Origin: JACPVF01 sp964502095
GTDB lineage: Bacteria > Chloroflexota > Anaerolineae > Anaerolineales > Villigracilaceae
DNA: 64,000 nt
Reading direction: 5' to 3'
Assembly (NCBI GenBank): GCA_964502095.1
Contig: CAZCUF010000006.1
Location: 1-64,000, forward strand
Shown: piece by piece, positions 52,601 through 61,143 of the stretch
Layout of the letters: every line of letters starts with the position of its first letter
How positions within the stretch are numbered: position 1 is the first letter of the stretch
Notes under the pieces: generated by a model
The model's database searches: none
Told to the model about the DNA's origin: nothing
The model's input: the letters and a program-made list of their open reading frames with translations, nothing else
Program-made: the position numbers and the translations under genes

Positions 52601-53641
52601 CCAATCCTCGGTGCGCATGAGGCGGAAGCGCAGAATGGTGTATCCGATTGTGGCAGGGAAAATTACGATGGGCAGAAAGAACAGCGGAGAAAATTCCAGA
52701 AGATGCACAGGCGTTGTGATCAGCCAGATCGTGATGGGACCCAGCGCGACGACGGCTCCACCTAGAATCATACGCGCCTGAGTTTTGACCACCGGCGATT
52801 GGGCGCGAAGTCCATAAAAGAGATTCATGCCCAAATAAAATACGACTGCAACGGCCAGAAACAGATAAATGTACTGCCAGGCGGCAATGTAGGCAGTGGG
52901 ATGATTGAAATCGAACAGGGTGGTAAAGGCGTAAGCCGCCAACAGCAAGGCGATTACGATTCCAATCCACCGCAAATAGGGCCGCCCGATGAGGATGCGC
53001 GCCTCCTGCGGAAACGAAAGCGCCAGGTCAATCAACGCGCCGCCCGCCATGGCACAGCCCAAAGTCCAGATAAAAGTCAGGTTATGAGTTGTAAACAGGT
53101 CGAACAGCGTGCCGGTGACAATTCCCAGCGAAGATGCGAATAGGGCAAAAGAACGGCCGGCAAGCTCACTGCGGCGCATTCCGAAAATCCATAAACTGAT
53201 TCCGAGAAAAATAAAGGAAAGGAGCGATGGAATGACCAGATACCAATTACGGTCACTCGCGGGAAAGGCGTGCAGTGTAACATTCAAAGTTCGTTCGGAA
53301 CCGGCGGCAGTCTTGATCGTCACCGGAATGGTTTCCCCCGGAAAGAAACCGTCGAGAATCTTTTGAACCTCGCCTGTGCTGTGCACGGGAATTCCATTGA
53401 CAGCCGTTAATTGATCCCCCAGTTTGACGCCTTTATTGTAAAGCTCCCACGCGTCCGAAGGCTGACTCGGAACCGCGTTGTTGAAAACCAAAGTCTGTTC
53501 GTAGAACGCGCCGAGGAACGGCGTCTTCAGCCACCATGCGGCCAGAAAGAGCGCGGCAACAAAGGCCGCCACAGCAACAGCCTGATAGGCAAGCACAATG
53601 GCCTGTAAAATCTGATTAAAAAGCGACTGGGTCCTCTGCAT
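49664..53641 (-). CDS. Multi-domain sensor histidine kinase (PDZ, membrane, GAF)
   Basis: A 1325-residue membrane kinase. The N-terminus has one helix, a PDZ-like segment (about 50-120, GVKLGDQLTAVNGIPVHS), then about eight helices (LSFIFLGISLWIFGM onward to about 400). Several GAF domains follow (about 420-560, 590-740, 760-920 and 940-1070). HisKA has FVAHELKNPMTSIKGYTELL, and HATPase_c has NLVSNANKYTPEGG, VRDDGIGISPEDQ and GTGLGLNITKSLVEM. All kinase boxes are intact. It is paired with a FIST protein and has no adjacent response regulator. Confidence 0.9.
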   Translation of the reverse strand: MQRTQSLFNQILQAIVLAYQAVAVAAFVAALFLAAWWLKTPFLGAFYEQTLVFNNAVPSQPSDAWELYNKGVKLGDQLTAVNGIPVHSTGEVQKILDGFFPGETIPVTIKTAAGSERTLNVTLHAFPASDRNWYLVIPSLLSFIFLGISLWIFGMRRSELAGRSFALFASSLGIVTGTLFDLFTTHNLTFIWTLGCAMAGGALIDLALSFPQEARILIGRPYLRWIGIVIALLLAAYAFTTLFDFNHPTAYIAAWQYIYLFLAVAVVFYLGMNLFYGLRAQSPVVKTQARMILGGAVVALGPITIWLITTPVHLLEFSPLFFLPIVIFPATIGYTILRFRLMRTEDWLRRGVVYGMLTLMVVGGYALVVSGISLIFTTSIPYTNLWIGLFVFILALALEPVRTRLQEFVDSTFFRGQRAYTERIQNFSREMTTALDLATIANVLREQIASTLAPSQTHIYTYDSINDQFTALPGSDDRPTSEIRFGVNSPLSRYFVKERLPLYLDGVSLPPALEAEQSRLTLLGARLFIALPGKELPTGWLALGARRSGQPYTPQDLTFLENLCDQASVGIERVQTVADLERRVQEMNALARVSQGVNVTLTFDDVLELIYAQTSQIIPTSHFHVTLYNKDNDYFYYGFRLENGERLESRENVPLPLNTGLFTEVIRKGRPILTQEYARECQARGVTPAFENVFAWMGVPLNAGSETIGALSVGSKDASTAYTSSQLGLAQAIADQTAGAIVKARLLEETQKRAHQLSALNEAARQLTGTLELEPLLQNMLESAVSILNCEAGSLFLVDEQTNELVFKVTVGPVAANLVGQRLPPGSGIVGRAVQTREPVIENEAQHSPNHFIATDEQTGFVSRSLLAVPLQVKDRVLGVIEVINRQDGLPFVEEDQTLLTAFAGQAAVAIENVRLFSLTDQELEARVEELSVMQRIDRELNASLEMDRAMRITLDWAMRQSNADAGLIGMLDEGKLSIVAEEGYEGRANAVTDQIIHLELPAIREAIHSGQPQRVSLVAASDTRPIAGIHTQIVTPIRREAQVIGLLMLETSNDSQEDIAFLNRLSDHAAIAISNAQLYGEVQRANLAKSEFVSFVAHELKNPMTSIKGYTELLAAGAVGQINDMQSNFLNTIRSNVERMSTLVSDLNDNSKIEAGRLRLDYKPVDIADLVDEVSRSTKRQIEDRKQTLEVKIPAKLPPVWADRTRVVQVLTNLVSNANKYTPEGGDVTVGAEAVPNQWDSDGAANVVHVWVRDDGIGISPEDQLKIFQKFFRSDDSKAREAPGTGLGLNITKSLVEMQGGRIWFESEFRNGTAFHFTIPVAEE

Positions 53642-53732
53642 GGCCTGAAAACGCGAAATCCTGATCGATTATCAGGATTCTACTCTACTATCTTGCAGGC
53701 AAACTATGCTACTTTCATGACAAACATGACAA

Positions 53733-53766
53733 AGAAGAAAGGTGGGGCGGATCGCTCCTCCCCACC
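53733..53766 (-). terminator. Terminator after gyrB
   Basis: On the minus strand GGTGGGG and CCCCACC form a stem around a 12-nt loop, followed by TTTCTTCTTT. It follows the gyrB stop at once. Confidence 0.7.
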
Positions 53767-53771
53767 GTTTG

Positions 53772-55697
53772 CTAAATATCGAGATTTCTTACAGTTTTGG
53801 CGTGCGTCTGGATAAATCGCTTGCGCGGATCGACTGCATCGCCCATAAGCATGTCGAAGGTCCGATCAGCTTCGGCCGCGTCATCCACCGTGACCATCAG
53901 CAGGGTCCGGTTTTCCGGATTCATGGTCGTCTCCCACAATTGCTCCGGGTTCATCTCACCCAAGCCTTTATACCGTTGAATGGCGGCCTTCTCGCCGACT
54001 TCCTTCACGACTTTGTCTTTTTCATTATCCGAGTAAACATACCTGACCTGATTCTTGTAGGCCACGCGATAGAGGGGCGGTTGGGCGATGTAAAGATGTC
54101 CCTGTTCGACCAGTTCAGCCATGTAGCGGAAGAAGAAGGTCAGCAGTAAAGTGCGAATATGGCTTCCATCCACGTCCGCATCGGTCATGATAATCACGCG
54201 TCCATAACGCAGGCCTTCCAGATCGAAGTTGTCGCCGATGCCGGTGCCCAATGCAGAGATCAATGATTTGACTTCGTTGTTGCCTAAAATTTTATCCAGC
54301 CGGGCGCGTTCGGTGTTCAGGATCTTGCCGCGCAGAGGCAGAATGGCTTGAAAGTGACGGTCGCGGCCCTGCTTGGCCGAACCGCCCGCCGAATCGCCTT
54401 CCACGATATAAAGCTCGGTCTTGGATGAATCGCGCTCGGAACAATCCGCCAGTTTGCCCGGCAATGTGAGCGACTCCAGCGCGGACTTCCGAATGACAAG
54501 GTCACGCGCTTTACGCGCCGCGTCACGCGCCCGCGCCGACGTAAGACATTTGGCAATGATCGCCTTCGCCGCCTGCGGATTCTCCTCCAGAAAAGTGCTG
54601 AATGCTTCGCCTACAACCTGTGTCACATAGGTTTGCACTTCAGGGTTCATCAACTTGACTTTGGTTTGCGATTCGAACTGCGGCTCGGGATGTTTGACCG
54701 AAACGATGGCAGTAAGGCCTTCACGCGTATCGTCGCCGGAGAAGTTTGGGTCGGCATCTTTGAGCAGGCCGTTCTTGCGCGCATAATCGTTGATCACGCG
54801 CGTAAGCGACGAGCGTAAACCGGTGAGATGCGTACCGCCGTCAACCGTGTTGATCGTATTCGCAAACGAATAGACCGACTCGGTATAGGCATCCGTATAT
54901 TGGATCGCGGCGTCCACGCCAACGGCCTCGATTTCCTTTTCCACATGCACAACCGGGTGAAGGTTTTCGCGGTTGCGATTCAAATAGCGCACAAAGGAGG
55001 TGAGTCCGCCTTCAAAATAGAATGTCATCGCGCGGTCGGCGCGCTCGTCCACAAAACGGATGGTCACGCCGCGCGTCACGAACGCCATTTCGCGGAAACG
55101 TTGAACGAGCGTGTCGAAGCGATACTCAATATCTTCCGTGAAGATCTGCTTGTCGTATTTGAAAGTCTGCTTGGTGCCGGTCTCGTCTTTGCCGACTTTT
55201 CCAACCAAATGGATTTTTCCCTGCGGCATGCCGCGCTTATATTCCTGCCGCCACCATTTTCCATCGCGTTTGACTTCAGTGATCATCCACTCAGAAAGGG
55301 CATTGACCGCGCTGACGCCCACACCGTGCAAACCGCCCGAGACTTTATACCCGCCGCCTCCAAACTTACCTCCGGCGCCGATCACTGTCATGACCACGTC
55401 CAGAGTTTCCATCGGTTTTCCGTTCGCGTCCCTTTTGGTCGGGTGCGGACCGATCGGAATGCCGCGCCCATTATCCTCAATGGTTACACTGCCGTCCTCG
55501 TGAATCGTAATATTGATCTCTGTGCAGGCGCCGACCAGCGCCTCATCGATGGCGTTATCCACCACTTCATAGACCAGATGATGCAGAGCCTTAATATCCG
55601 TGCCGCCCACGTACATGCCCGGGCGTTTCCGAACGTGCTCGATTCCTTCGAGCGCTTGAATGGAACTGACATCATATTTCGTAGTCGTTTGAACCAC
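53772..55697 (-). CDS. gyrB: DNA gyrase subunit B
   Basis: ATPase subunit of gyrase. GHKL ATPase motif YEVVDNAIDEALVGAC, then ENGRGIP-like DNGRGIPIGPHP, GGLHGVGVS, and Toprim residues in EGDSAGGSAKQGRDR and DADVDGSHI. The C-terminal QRYKGLGEMNPEQLWET completes it. A GTG at 55697 with AGGAGG five bases upstream gives a 641-residue protein; the longer open frame upstream to 56210 lacks gyrase similarity and overlaps another gene. Confidence 0.97.
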   Translation of the reverse strand: MVQTTTKYDVSSIQALEGIEHVRKRPGMYVGGTDIKALHHLVYEVVDNAIDEALVGACTEINITIHEDGSVTIEDNGRGIPIGPHPTKRDANGKPMETLDVVMTVIGAGGKFGGGGYKVSGGLHGVGVSAVNALSEWMITEVKRDGKWWRQEYKRGMPQGKIHLVGKVGKDETGTKQTFKYDKQIFTEDIEYRFDTLVQRFREMAFVTRGVTIRFVDERADRAMTFYFEGGLTSFVRYLNRNRENLHPVVHVEKEIEAVGVDAAIQYTDAYTESVYSFANTINTVDGGTHLTGLRSSLTRVINDYARKNGLLKDADPNFSGDDTREGLTAIVSVKHPEPQFESQTKVKLMNPEVQTYVTQVVGEAFSTFLEENPQAAKAIIAKCLTSARARDAARKARDLVIRKSALESLTLPGKLADCSERDSSKTELYIVEGDSAGGSAKQGRDRHFQAILPLRGKILNTERARLDKILGNNEVKSLISALGTGIGDNFDLEGLRYGRVIIMTDADVDGSHIRTLLLTFFFRYMAELVEQGHLYIAQPPLYRVAYKNQVRYVYSDNEKDKVVKEVGEKAAIQRYKGLGEMNPEQLWETTMNPENRTLLMVTVDDAAEADRTFDMLMGDAVDPRKRFIQTHAKTVRNLDI

Positions 55698-55750
55698 AAA
55701 AGCCTCCTGATAATTCCAATGACTTAACCTTTGTCCGTCGCACTGTTGCG

Positions 55751-56743
55751 TTAAGAATTCGTCTGGCGGGGAATGGCCCGCGACTTTAATTTTTCGAAGA
55801 CAATCTGCAGCCAGTTGGTCATATCGCGATAATAAATGAAACTGGCCGCCAATAATGCCGTGGTGATGAACGCGTGACCGAGAATCCCGACCAGCGACAT
55901 CCATGAGTCGGCGGGCGGAATACTCCAGACGAAATTCAGCCCGATGCTGATCATGATCACGCTGAGCACGAACAGACTGCTGGTGGGAAGCGTGAAGCGA
56001 GTCATTTGCAGACTGCTGACTACGGAAGCAAACACATTTTCCCGCCGCATAAAAATGCCGTGCGCCGAGAAGAACAAAGGAACCACCAGCCACATGGATA
56101 GAAAACCAAAAAAGAGCAGTACCGCCTGTCCGAGAATTGGGCTGACGGAAAACAGCAGGTAGATGACCAGAAAGACCGGGATGCCCAACACGAACGCGGC
56201 CGCCAGCCACAGGACCGATAGAATCAGGGATTGCAGAACAGCCTGTGCTCCAATCGGGTTATCCTTCGGAGAGACCAGCGAGGCGATCCAGCGGAAATAA
56301 AACCCGCCGCCCAGCCAGCCCAGCAAAGTCAGCAGAGCGATCAGGCCCAGAAAATCGAAGACGGAGTGTACCTGCAAGATCTGCGGCGCGCCCAGAGGCG
56401 TTGCCAGGGGGTTAAGTCCGCTCATGAGGCTGGAGACGCCGATTGGAAAGGTGCGGAGGACCGAGAGTAGATTCAGCTGGTGAAAAACCGCCTTGTAGAT
56501 ATCAAGCACACGGTCCAAATCTGCCGCGGAAATTCCGTTCGCGCTTCCGAACGAACGCACGTCCGAAAGCACCGGCTGGAACAGTTTTTCAATACTCAAG
56601 TGCGGGCCCAGCCACAACAGCAGATCGAGCAGTAAAGGCAGAAGAATGGCCGTAATATGAACGGCGACCGTATCGAACCCGGCTTTGAGCGAGCCTATCA
56701 CGCCCGGCGGCGGAGGTAATGTTTCAGGTTTAGGAGCTTCCAT
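55751..56743 (-). CDS. Multi-pass membrane protein of unknown function
   Basis: A 330-residue protein with about six to seven predicted helices: AVHITAILLPLLLDLLLWLG, FDFLGLIALLTLLGWLGGGF, AVLQSLILSVLWLAAAFVLG, VFLVIYLLFSVSPILGQAV, and others to ALLAASFIYYRDM. The cytoplasmic N-terminus is Pro-rich (MEAPKPETLPPPPGV). No known family was recognised. It lies 53 nt before gyrB on the same strand. Confidence 0.75.
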   Translation of the reverse strand: MEAPKPETLPPPPGVIGSLKAGFDTVAVHITAILLPLLLDLLLWLGPHLSIEKLFQPVLSDVRSFGSANGISAADLDRVLDIYKAVFHQLNLLSVLRTFPIGVSSLMSGLNPLATPLGAPQILQVHSVFDFLGLIALLTLLGWLGGGFYFRWIASLVSPKDNPIGAQAVLQSLILSVLWLAAAFVLGIPVFLVIYLLFSVSPILGQAVLLFFGFLSMWLVVPLFFSAHGIFMRRENVFASVVSSLQMTRFTLPTSSLFVLSVIMISIGLNFVWSIPPADSWMSLVGILGHAFITTALLAASFIYYRDMTNWLQIVFEKLKSRAIPRQTNS

Positions 56744-56941
56744 AACCGATTGATTCTACCATATCGGCACACCCCTCGCAAATATGTTCTACATTTGGAG
56801 AGCGCTAAAACGGAAGGGCCAGCAGGAGCATGAGAAAGATTTAAACTGCCAAGCCGCCCGCCAAAGAAAAAGTTGCAGAGTATATTTGCTGAAACGAACA
56901 TCGATGATAGAATAATTCAAATTCCGCCAAGGACAAAAAAC

Positions 56942-57415
56942 ATGCAGAGTAAACCAACCGAAAAATTATCGCGCCGCGACGCTCTCAAAGTCCTGATCGC
57001 CGCCACCGGGGCGGCGGCGCTGGCAAACGTTCCCGACCGATGGATCAAACCCGATATGAATGTGGGCGTATTGCCCGCTCACGCACAGACCAGTACCGGC
57101 CCTCACACGATTGCCGCGGGTCCTTCAGACTCAGATGCCGATTTCTGCCAGCCATTGACAAGTACAGCAACCATCACGCCGCCCGACTCCGGTATCGTCC
57201 TGCGCTATACGATCACTGTCACGAATGCAAATCTCAACTCTCCGTCCACACCCGGTACTATGACCACAGACGGCGCAGGCTCTGTAAGCCTTGATATCGG
57301 TGCGGTGGCCATTGGCACACCTGCTGAAGTCTCCGTGCTGTGGGAGTTCGACAACCCCGCAGACGGTACAGGTAGCAGTACTCAGGTGTTCAGCACCATT
57401 TTTGTCGGCTGTTAA
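56942..57415 (+). CDS. TAT-exported small beta-rich protein
   Basis: A twin-arginine signal (SRRDALKVLIAATGAAALA, an RR pattern close to SRRxFLK) and AHA cleavage site precede a ~110-residue domain with TVTNANLNSPSTPGTMTTDG and ATITPPDSGIVLRYT. Two cysteines (DFCQP and the C-terminal GC) may form a disulfide. No family recognised. A sigma-70-like promoter (TTGCTG-16-TAGAAT at 56886-56913) precedes it. The HPr-kinase-like and nucleotidyltransferase genes follow on the same strand. Confidence 0.65.
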   Translation: MQSKPTEKLSRRDALKVLIAATGAAALANVPDRWIKPDMNVGVLPAHAQTSTGPHTIAAGPSDSDADFCQPLTSTATITPPDSGIVLRYTITVTNANLNSPSTPGTMTTDGAGSVSLDIGAVAIGTPAEVSVLWEFDNPADGTGSSTQVFSTIFVGC

Positions 57416-57593
57416 CTCCGCTCAATGAAAAACGCGTTCGTCCCTGCGCGGGTTTTCGAACGCTGATCGTTTAGGAAATCCTACGAATAGCGTAAACGAA
57501 ACCTCGGCCATCGTCCGGTCAGTTCATTTTGCAGGCAATGTCATCCGTATCGGTGTCCGCGATGCACAGATTCTCGAAGCGCTGGACATACAT

Positions 57594-58340
57594 TTGAATC
57601 ATTGCCGGGGCGAAGAGGGACAGGTCGTCGCAACTTATGAAATTGCCGCCATTGACGAGTCCACATTTTCTGTGACCGTCAACGGCGGCAATCTTTATTC
57701 CGGGGTCAAAGCCGATTCTGTTCTTCCGCTTTTGATGCGCGAGGCGCTGGCTCAATTGAACGGAACCGCCGCATCCAGTTTGATCTTCCATTCAGCGGCC
57801 GTCGCGGCGCATGGAAAAGGACTCGTCCTCTGCGGTCAAGGAGGTAGCGGAAAATCATCTCTCACCGCCTGGCTGGTTGCCTCAGGCTTTCAGTATCTCA
57901 CCGACGAAGTGATCGCCCTCCCTGTGGACGGTGGAGAAATGCGCGGGTTTTGTCGTTCCATCATTCTCAAGCGCGGCTCTGAGTTTATCTGGCGGCACTG
58001 GCTCGCGGACGAACAGGCGCGTGGCTTCCTTCACTTTACAGACGGCAGTGCATGGATCATCCCCACATTACTGAACCCAAATGCGATTTGTCACAGCGCC
58101 GTTCCGTCTCTTATATTGTTTCCGAAATACATTCCCGCATCGCCGTTGAACGTTCAACGGCTCACTCAGGCGGATGCTTTATTTCGGTTATTGCAGTGTC
58201 TCGTCAATGCGCGCAATTTTTCGGACGGCGGCATGTCCGTTGCCTCCCGGCTTGCGAAGCAAGTTCCAGCTTATAGTCTGACATATTCCAATATCGAGAG
58301 CGCAGTCGAGTGGATTCAACAGATCGTCCGCACAATATAG
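57594..58340 (+). CDS. HPr-kinase-like P-loop protein
   Basis: Resembles the kinase half of HPr kinase/phosphorylase, with Walker A LCGQGGSGKSSLTAWLV and the following LTDEVIALPVDG (catalytic Asp-Glu). Such proteins act on peptides in lasso-peptide clusters (the HprK-like kinases of paeninodin-type clusters) and in unknown pathways. The region 57477-57593 is open in the same frame and reads as plausible N-terminal sequence, but contains no ATG or GTG; the only standard start is a TTG at 57594. The true start is therefore uncertain. It overlaps the next gene by 31 nt. Confidence 0.65.
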   Translation: MNHCRGEEGQVVATYEIAAIDESTFSVTVNGGNLYSGVKADSVLPLLMREALAQLNGTAASSLIFHSAAVAAHGKGLVLCGQGGSGKSSLTAWLVASGFQYLTDEVIALPVDGGEMRGFCRSIILKRGSEFIWRHWLADEQARGFLHFTDGSAWIIPTLLNPNAICHSAVPSLILFPKYIPASPLNVQRLTQADALFRLLQCLVNARNFSDGGMSVASRLAKQVPAYSLTYSNIESAVEWIQQIVRTI

Positions 58341-59431
58341 AGCAAACCTATCGGCTTCTGGCATTATGCGCCCGCGCCGAAGGGCATCCCCTCTTTTACG
58401 AACGCCTGACGGGTCAGCTCAGTCAGTTTGACGCCTGGCATGAATTGCCCGCACAAGCCGAACTGCATGGCATGGCGCCTTTATTGCGGCATCATCTTCG
58501 TCAGGTGGGCGCGTCCATCCCAAAAGAGACGAGTCACATTCTCGACGGGCTGTACGCGCGTCATCGCGCCACCAACCACGCTCACACCCAAACCCTGCTT
58601 CAAATCATTTCCATTTTCGCGCAGGCGGATATTCACGTTTTGACGCTCAAAGGTTTGGGACTCGCCCATCAATGTTATCCTGATCCCGCCTTGCGCCCCG
58701 TCAGCGATATTGATTTGCTGATTCATTGGCAGGATGCCCGCTCCGCTCTCGACTTGTTATCCAGCGCGGGCTTTCGCGCGGACTCGCTTCCTTCCCCGCT
58801 TCAGCCTGTTCCAGCCGAACTGACAGCGGATTCTCCGCTGAAAGACGGGCAGGTCACCCACATCGAACTTCACTTCCACGAACAGAATTCGCGCGAATAC
58901 GAGGGACTAAACGACTCACATTCTCCTCTAACCATCGAAGGGCAAACTGTCTATGTGCCGGATGTTTTGCCAAACTTGCGCTATCTTTCACGGCATTACC
59001 GCCGTCACCTTTTCGCCGCGACCGAGGCCAGGCCCCTGCAACTCAAATGGATCGCCGATCTCGTCAGCCTTGCCGAACAAAATGCCGAAACAATCGACTG
59101 GGAAGCTTTGCATCGAAGCGACTCGGCTTTATTGAATCAATTTGAAGTGTTTTACAGCCTTACCCCTCCTGCCCCAAAAATAAAATGGATTCCCGCCTCC
59201 AACCCGCCGCCTCAGGGACTCAATCAATATCCTGCCGGCTGGCCCCAACAAACATTTTCCCAACGGAAGCGCGCAGACTGGCTGAAATTTCTGCTCCGCA
59301 CATTCTCCGCCCCTTCCGAGTGGTGGCTTCGGCTGTATTACGGCATTGATAAACGTTCCGTCCCATTGTACGGCGCGGTCATTTATCCTCTGCAAATATG
59401 GGCGCGGGCCTTTCGTATCCTGTTCAAATAA
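58310..59431 (+). CDS. Nucleotidyltransferase family protein (NTP_transf_5-like)
   Basis: The core nucleotidyltransferase pattern is LKGLGLAHQCYPDPALRPVSDIDLLIHW (K and the catalytic DxD of SDIDLL), with the supporting LALCARAEGHP and HGMAPLLRHHLR helices ahead. Such proteins often accompany HPr-kinase-like genes in exopolysaccharide and lasso-peptide clusters. The start is a GTG at 58310, within the end of the previous gene, so translation is likely coupled. Substrate unknown. Confidence 0.8.
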   Translation: MDSTDRPHNIEQTYRLLALCARAEGHPLFYERLTGQLSQFDAWHELPAQAELHGMAPLLRHHLRQVGASIPKETSHILDGLYARHRATNHAHTQTLLQIISIFAQADIHVLTLKGLGLAHQCYPDPALRPVSDIDLLIHWQDARSALDLLSSAGFRADSLPSPLQPVPAELTADSPLKDGQVTHIELHFHEQNSREYEGLNDSHSPLTIEGQTVYVPDVLPNLRYLSRHYRRHLFAATEARPLQLKWIADLVSLAEQNAETIDWEALHRSDSALLNQFEVFYSLTPPAPKIKWIPASNPPPQGLNQYPAGWPQQTFSQRKRADWLKFLLRTFSAPSEWWLRLYYGIDKRSVPLYGAVIYPLQIWARAFRILFK

Positions 59432-59507
59432 AATGACGTACTTTTCAGTTAACGGCTCTCAGGGAATGAGGCGGGCATCGTACCTGAACTTGGAGTAAAA
59501 TGCGCTC

Positions 59508-60323
59508 ATGCAGGAAGAATCAAGTTATGTGCCGCCGACCGACAAGGTCGGTATTCTCACAGCCTCGGTACTGCTGACCTTCACCCTCACCCACATCCTG
59601 AGCACACCAGAATTCACCATCTCCATTCAACTGCCCGGATTCTATTTTGCCTTTCCGCTATCGCTGGGCACACTCATGACCATCCTCGCCGCCGGCCTGA
59701 CCGCCGCGGGCATGGATTGGCTGTTGCAGAGTCATCCATCCCTGCAAGGGAAAAACAGCCGCGAACATTGGCTGTTACCCACATTGACCAGTTTTGTGGT
59801 GGGCATCACGCTCGCCATCCTGCCGAATAACGCCGCCTGGTGGATCACCTTCGGCATCAGCGCAATCCTGCTGGCGCTGGTTTTCATCGGCGAATATGTT
59901 GTAGTGGAACCTGCGACTCCGAACTACGCGCTGGCCCGCGCCGGATTGACCGCGCTGTCCTACGCCCTCTTCTTAATTCTCATCACCGCATTACGATTGA
60001 CCGGCGTGCGTCTCATCTTCATTATTCCGGCTCTTTTCGTGACCTCGAGCCTGATCGCGTTACGCATTCTGCACCTCGACGGCACCGATCGTTGGGACTA
60101 TCCCTGGGCCGCGGGGATCGGTTTGATCTGCACGCAGTTTGGAACAGGTTTACATTACTGGCCGTTAACCGCGCTTCAATTCGGCCTGGCTTTAACCGGC
60201 TTGCTGTATGCGCTCTCCACATTCTCCACCAATATCACCGAGGGACTCCCCATGCGGCGCGCCGTGCTCGAACCCGGCATCATACTGACCTTCGCATGGG
60301 GCGCGGCTGTGTTCTTCCGTTGA
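59508..60323 (+). CDS. Polytopic membrane protein of unknown function
   Basis: About seven to eight helices (VGILTASVLLTFTLTHIL, FAFPLSLGTLMTILAAGLTAAGM, LLPTLTSFVVGITLAILP and so on), 271 residues, no recognised motif or signal peptide. Located 76 nt after the nucleotidyltransferase gene and ahead of plsY on the same strand. I cannot assign a function. Confidence 0.7.
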   Translation: MQEESSYVPPTDKVGILTASVLLTFTLTHILSTPEFTISIQLPGFYFAFPLSLGTLMTILAAGLTAAGMDWLLQSHPSLQGKNSREHWLLPTLTSFVVGITLAILPNNAAWWITFGISAILLALVFIGEYVVVEPATPNYALARAGLTALSYALFLILITALRLTGVRLIFIIPALFVTSSLIALRILHLDGTDRWDYPWAAGIGLICTQFGTGLHYWPLTALQFGLALTGLLYALSTFSTNITEGLPMRRAVLEPGIILTFAWGAAVFFR

Positions 60324-60398
60324 CCGCCCGAAAAAGGCGAGTAACCTTCCCCGCTTTCGTGTGTTTCCCTCATAGACCGAAACAGAGAGGTTCATCCG

Positions 60399-61085
60399 AT
60401 GCAAATTCTGATTGACATTGGGATACTTGTTCTATCGTATGTTTTTGGTTCCATACCGTTCGGCCTGCTGGTTGTAAAACTTAAAACCGGCAAGGATATC
60501 CGCGAGATCGAGAGCGGCCGAACCGGCGGCACCAACGCCATGCGCGCGGCCGGTTTATGGGCCGGCCTGCTGACCGCCCTGCTGGATATTTCCAAGGGCG
60601 CGGCCGCAGTGTGGATAGCCCGTCTCATCGATCCTCAAAACAGCATCCTGCATGTGCTGGCCCCGATCGCGGCCATCATCGGACACAACTATTCGATCTT
60701 CCTGATCGAGCGCGACGAGAATGGCCGCTTCCTGCGTTTGCGCGGCGGCGCAGGCGGCGCGCCCTCAGTGGGCGGCGCAGTGGGATTGTGGGCCGTCTCT
60801 TTGCTGATCATCCTCCCGCTGGGCGCGGTCGTATTCTTCACTCTCGGTTACGCCTCGATCACAACCATGAGCGTGGCTTTTTTCGCGATCATCGTCTTCG
60901 CCGTCCGCGCCATTCAGGGACACGGTCCCTGGGTGGATGTGCTCTATGGCGTGATCGCCGAGCTATTACTTATCTGGGCCTTGCGTCCCAATATTCAAAA
61001 ACTTATCAAAGGCAATGAACGCGTCGTCCACCTCAGCCTGCACGGCTGGCTGAAGGCAAGGAAGGAAAAAAAAGCAGTCAGTTAG
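60399..61085 (+). CDS. plsY: Acyl-phosphate glycerol-3-phosphate acyltransferase
   Basis: First step of phospholipid synthesis: moves an acyl group from acyl-phosphate to glycerol 3-phosphate. A five-helix membrane protein of 228 residues with the PlsY signatures FGSIPFGLLVVKL, SGRTGGTNAMRAAG (second conserved loop) and IIGHNYSIFL. A basic tail (GWLKARKEKKA) ends it. Terminates at a strong hairpin. Confidence 0.94.
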   Translation: MQILIDIGILVLSYVFGSIPFGLLVVKLKTGKDIREIESGRTGGTNAMRAAGLWAGLLTALLDISKGAAAVWIARLIDPQNSILHVLAPIAAIIGHNYSIFLIERDENGRFLRLRGGAGGAPSVGGAVGLWAVSLLIILPLGAVVFFTLGYASITTMSVAFFAIIVFAVRAIQGHGPWVDVLYGVIAELLLIWALRPNIQKLIKGNERVVHLSLHGWLKARKEKKAVS

Positions 61086-61112
61086 GCGAATCAAAAAAGC
61101 CGGACAAACAGT

Positions 61113-61143
61113 GACCGCCGCTTTCAGCGGCGGTCTTGTTTTC
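61113..61143 (+). terminator. Terminator after plsY
   Basis: Perfect 10-bp stem GACCGCCGCT / AGCGGCGGTC with loop TTC and tail TTGTTTTC, between converging genes. Confidence 0.88.

Noticed and set aside
55698..56210. Upstream extension of the gyrB frame
   Set aside because: It overlaps the membrane protein gene on the same strand and lacks gyrase sequence. A GTG with AGGAGG at the right distance gives the canonical protein.
56942..59431. Lasso peptide cluster
   Set aside because: Asparagine synthetase, transglutaminase-like leader peptidase and PqqD-like genes are absent here, and the exported protein is a folded domain, not a short precursor.
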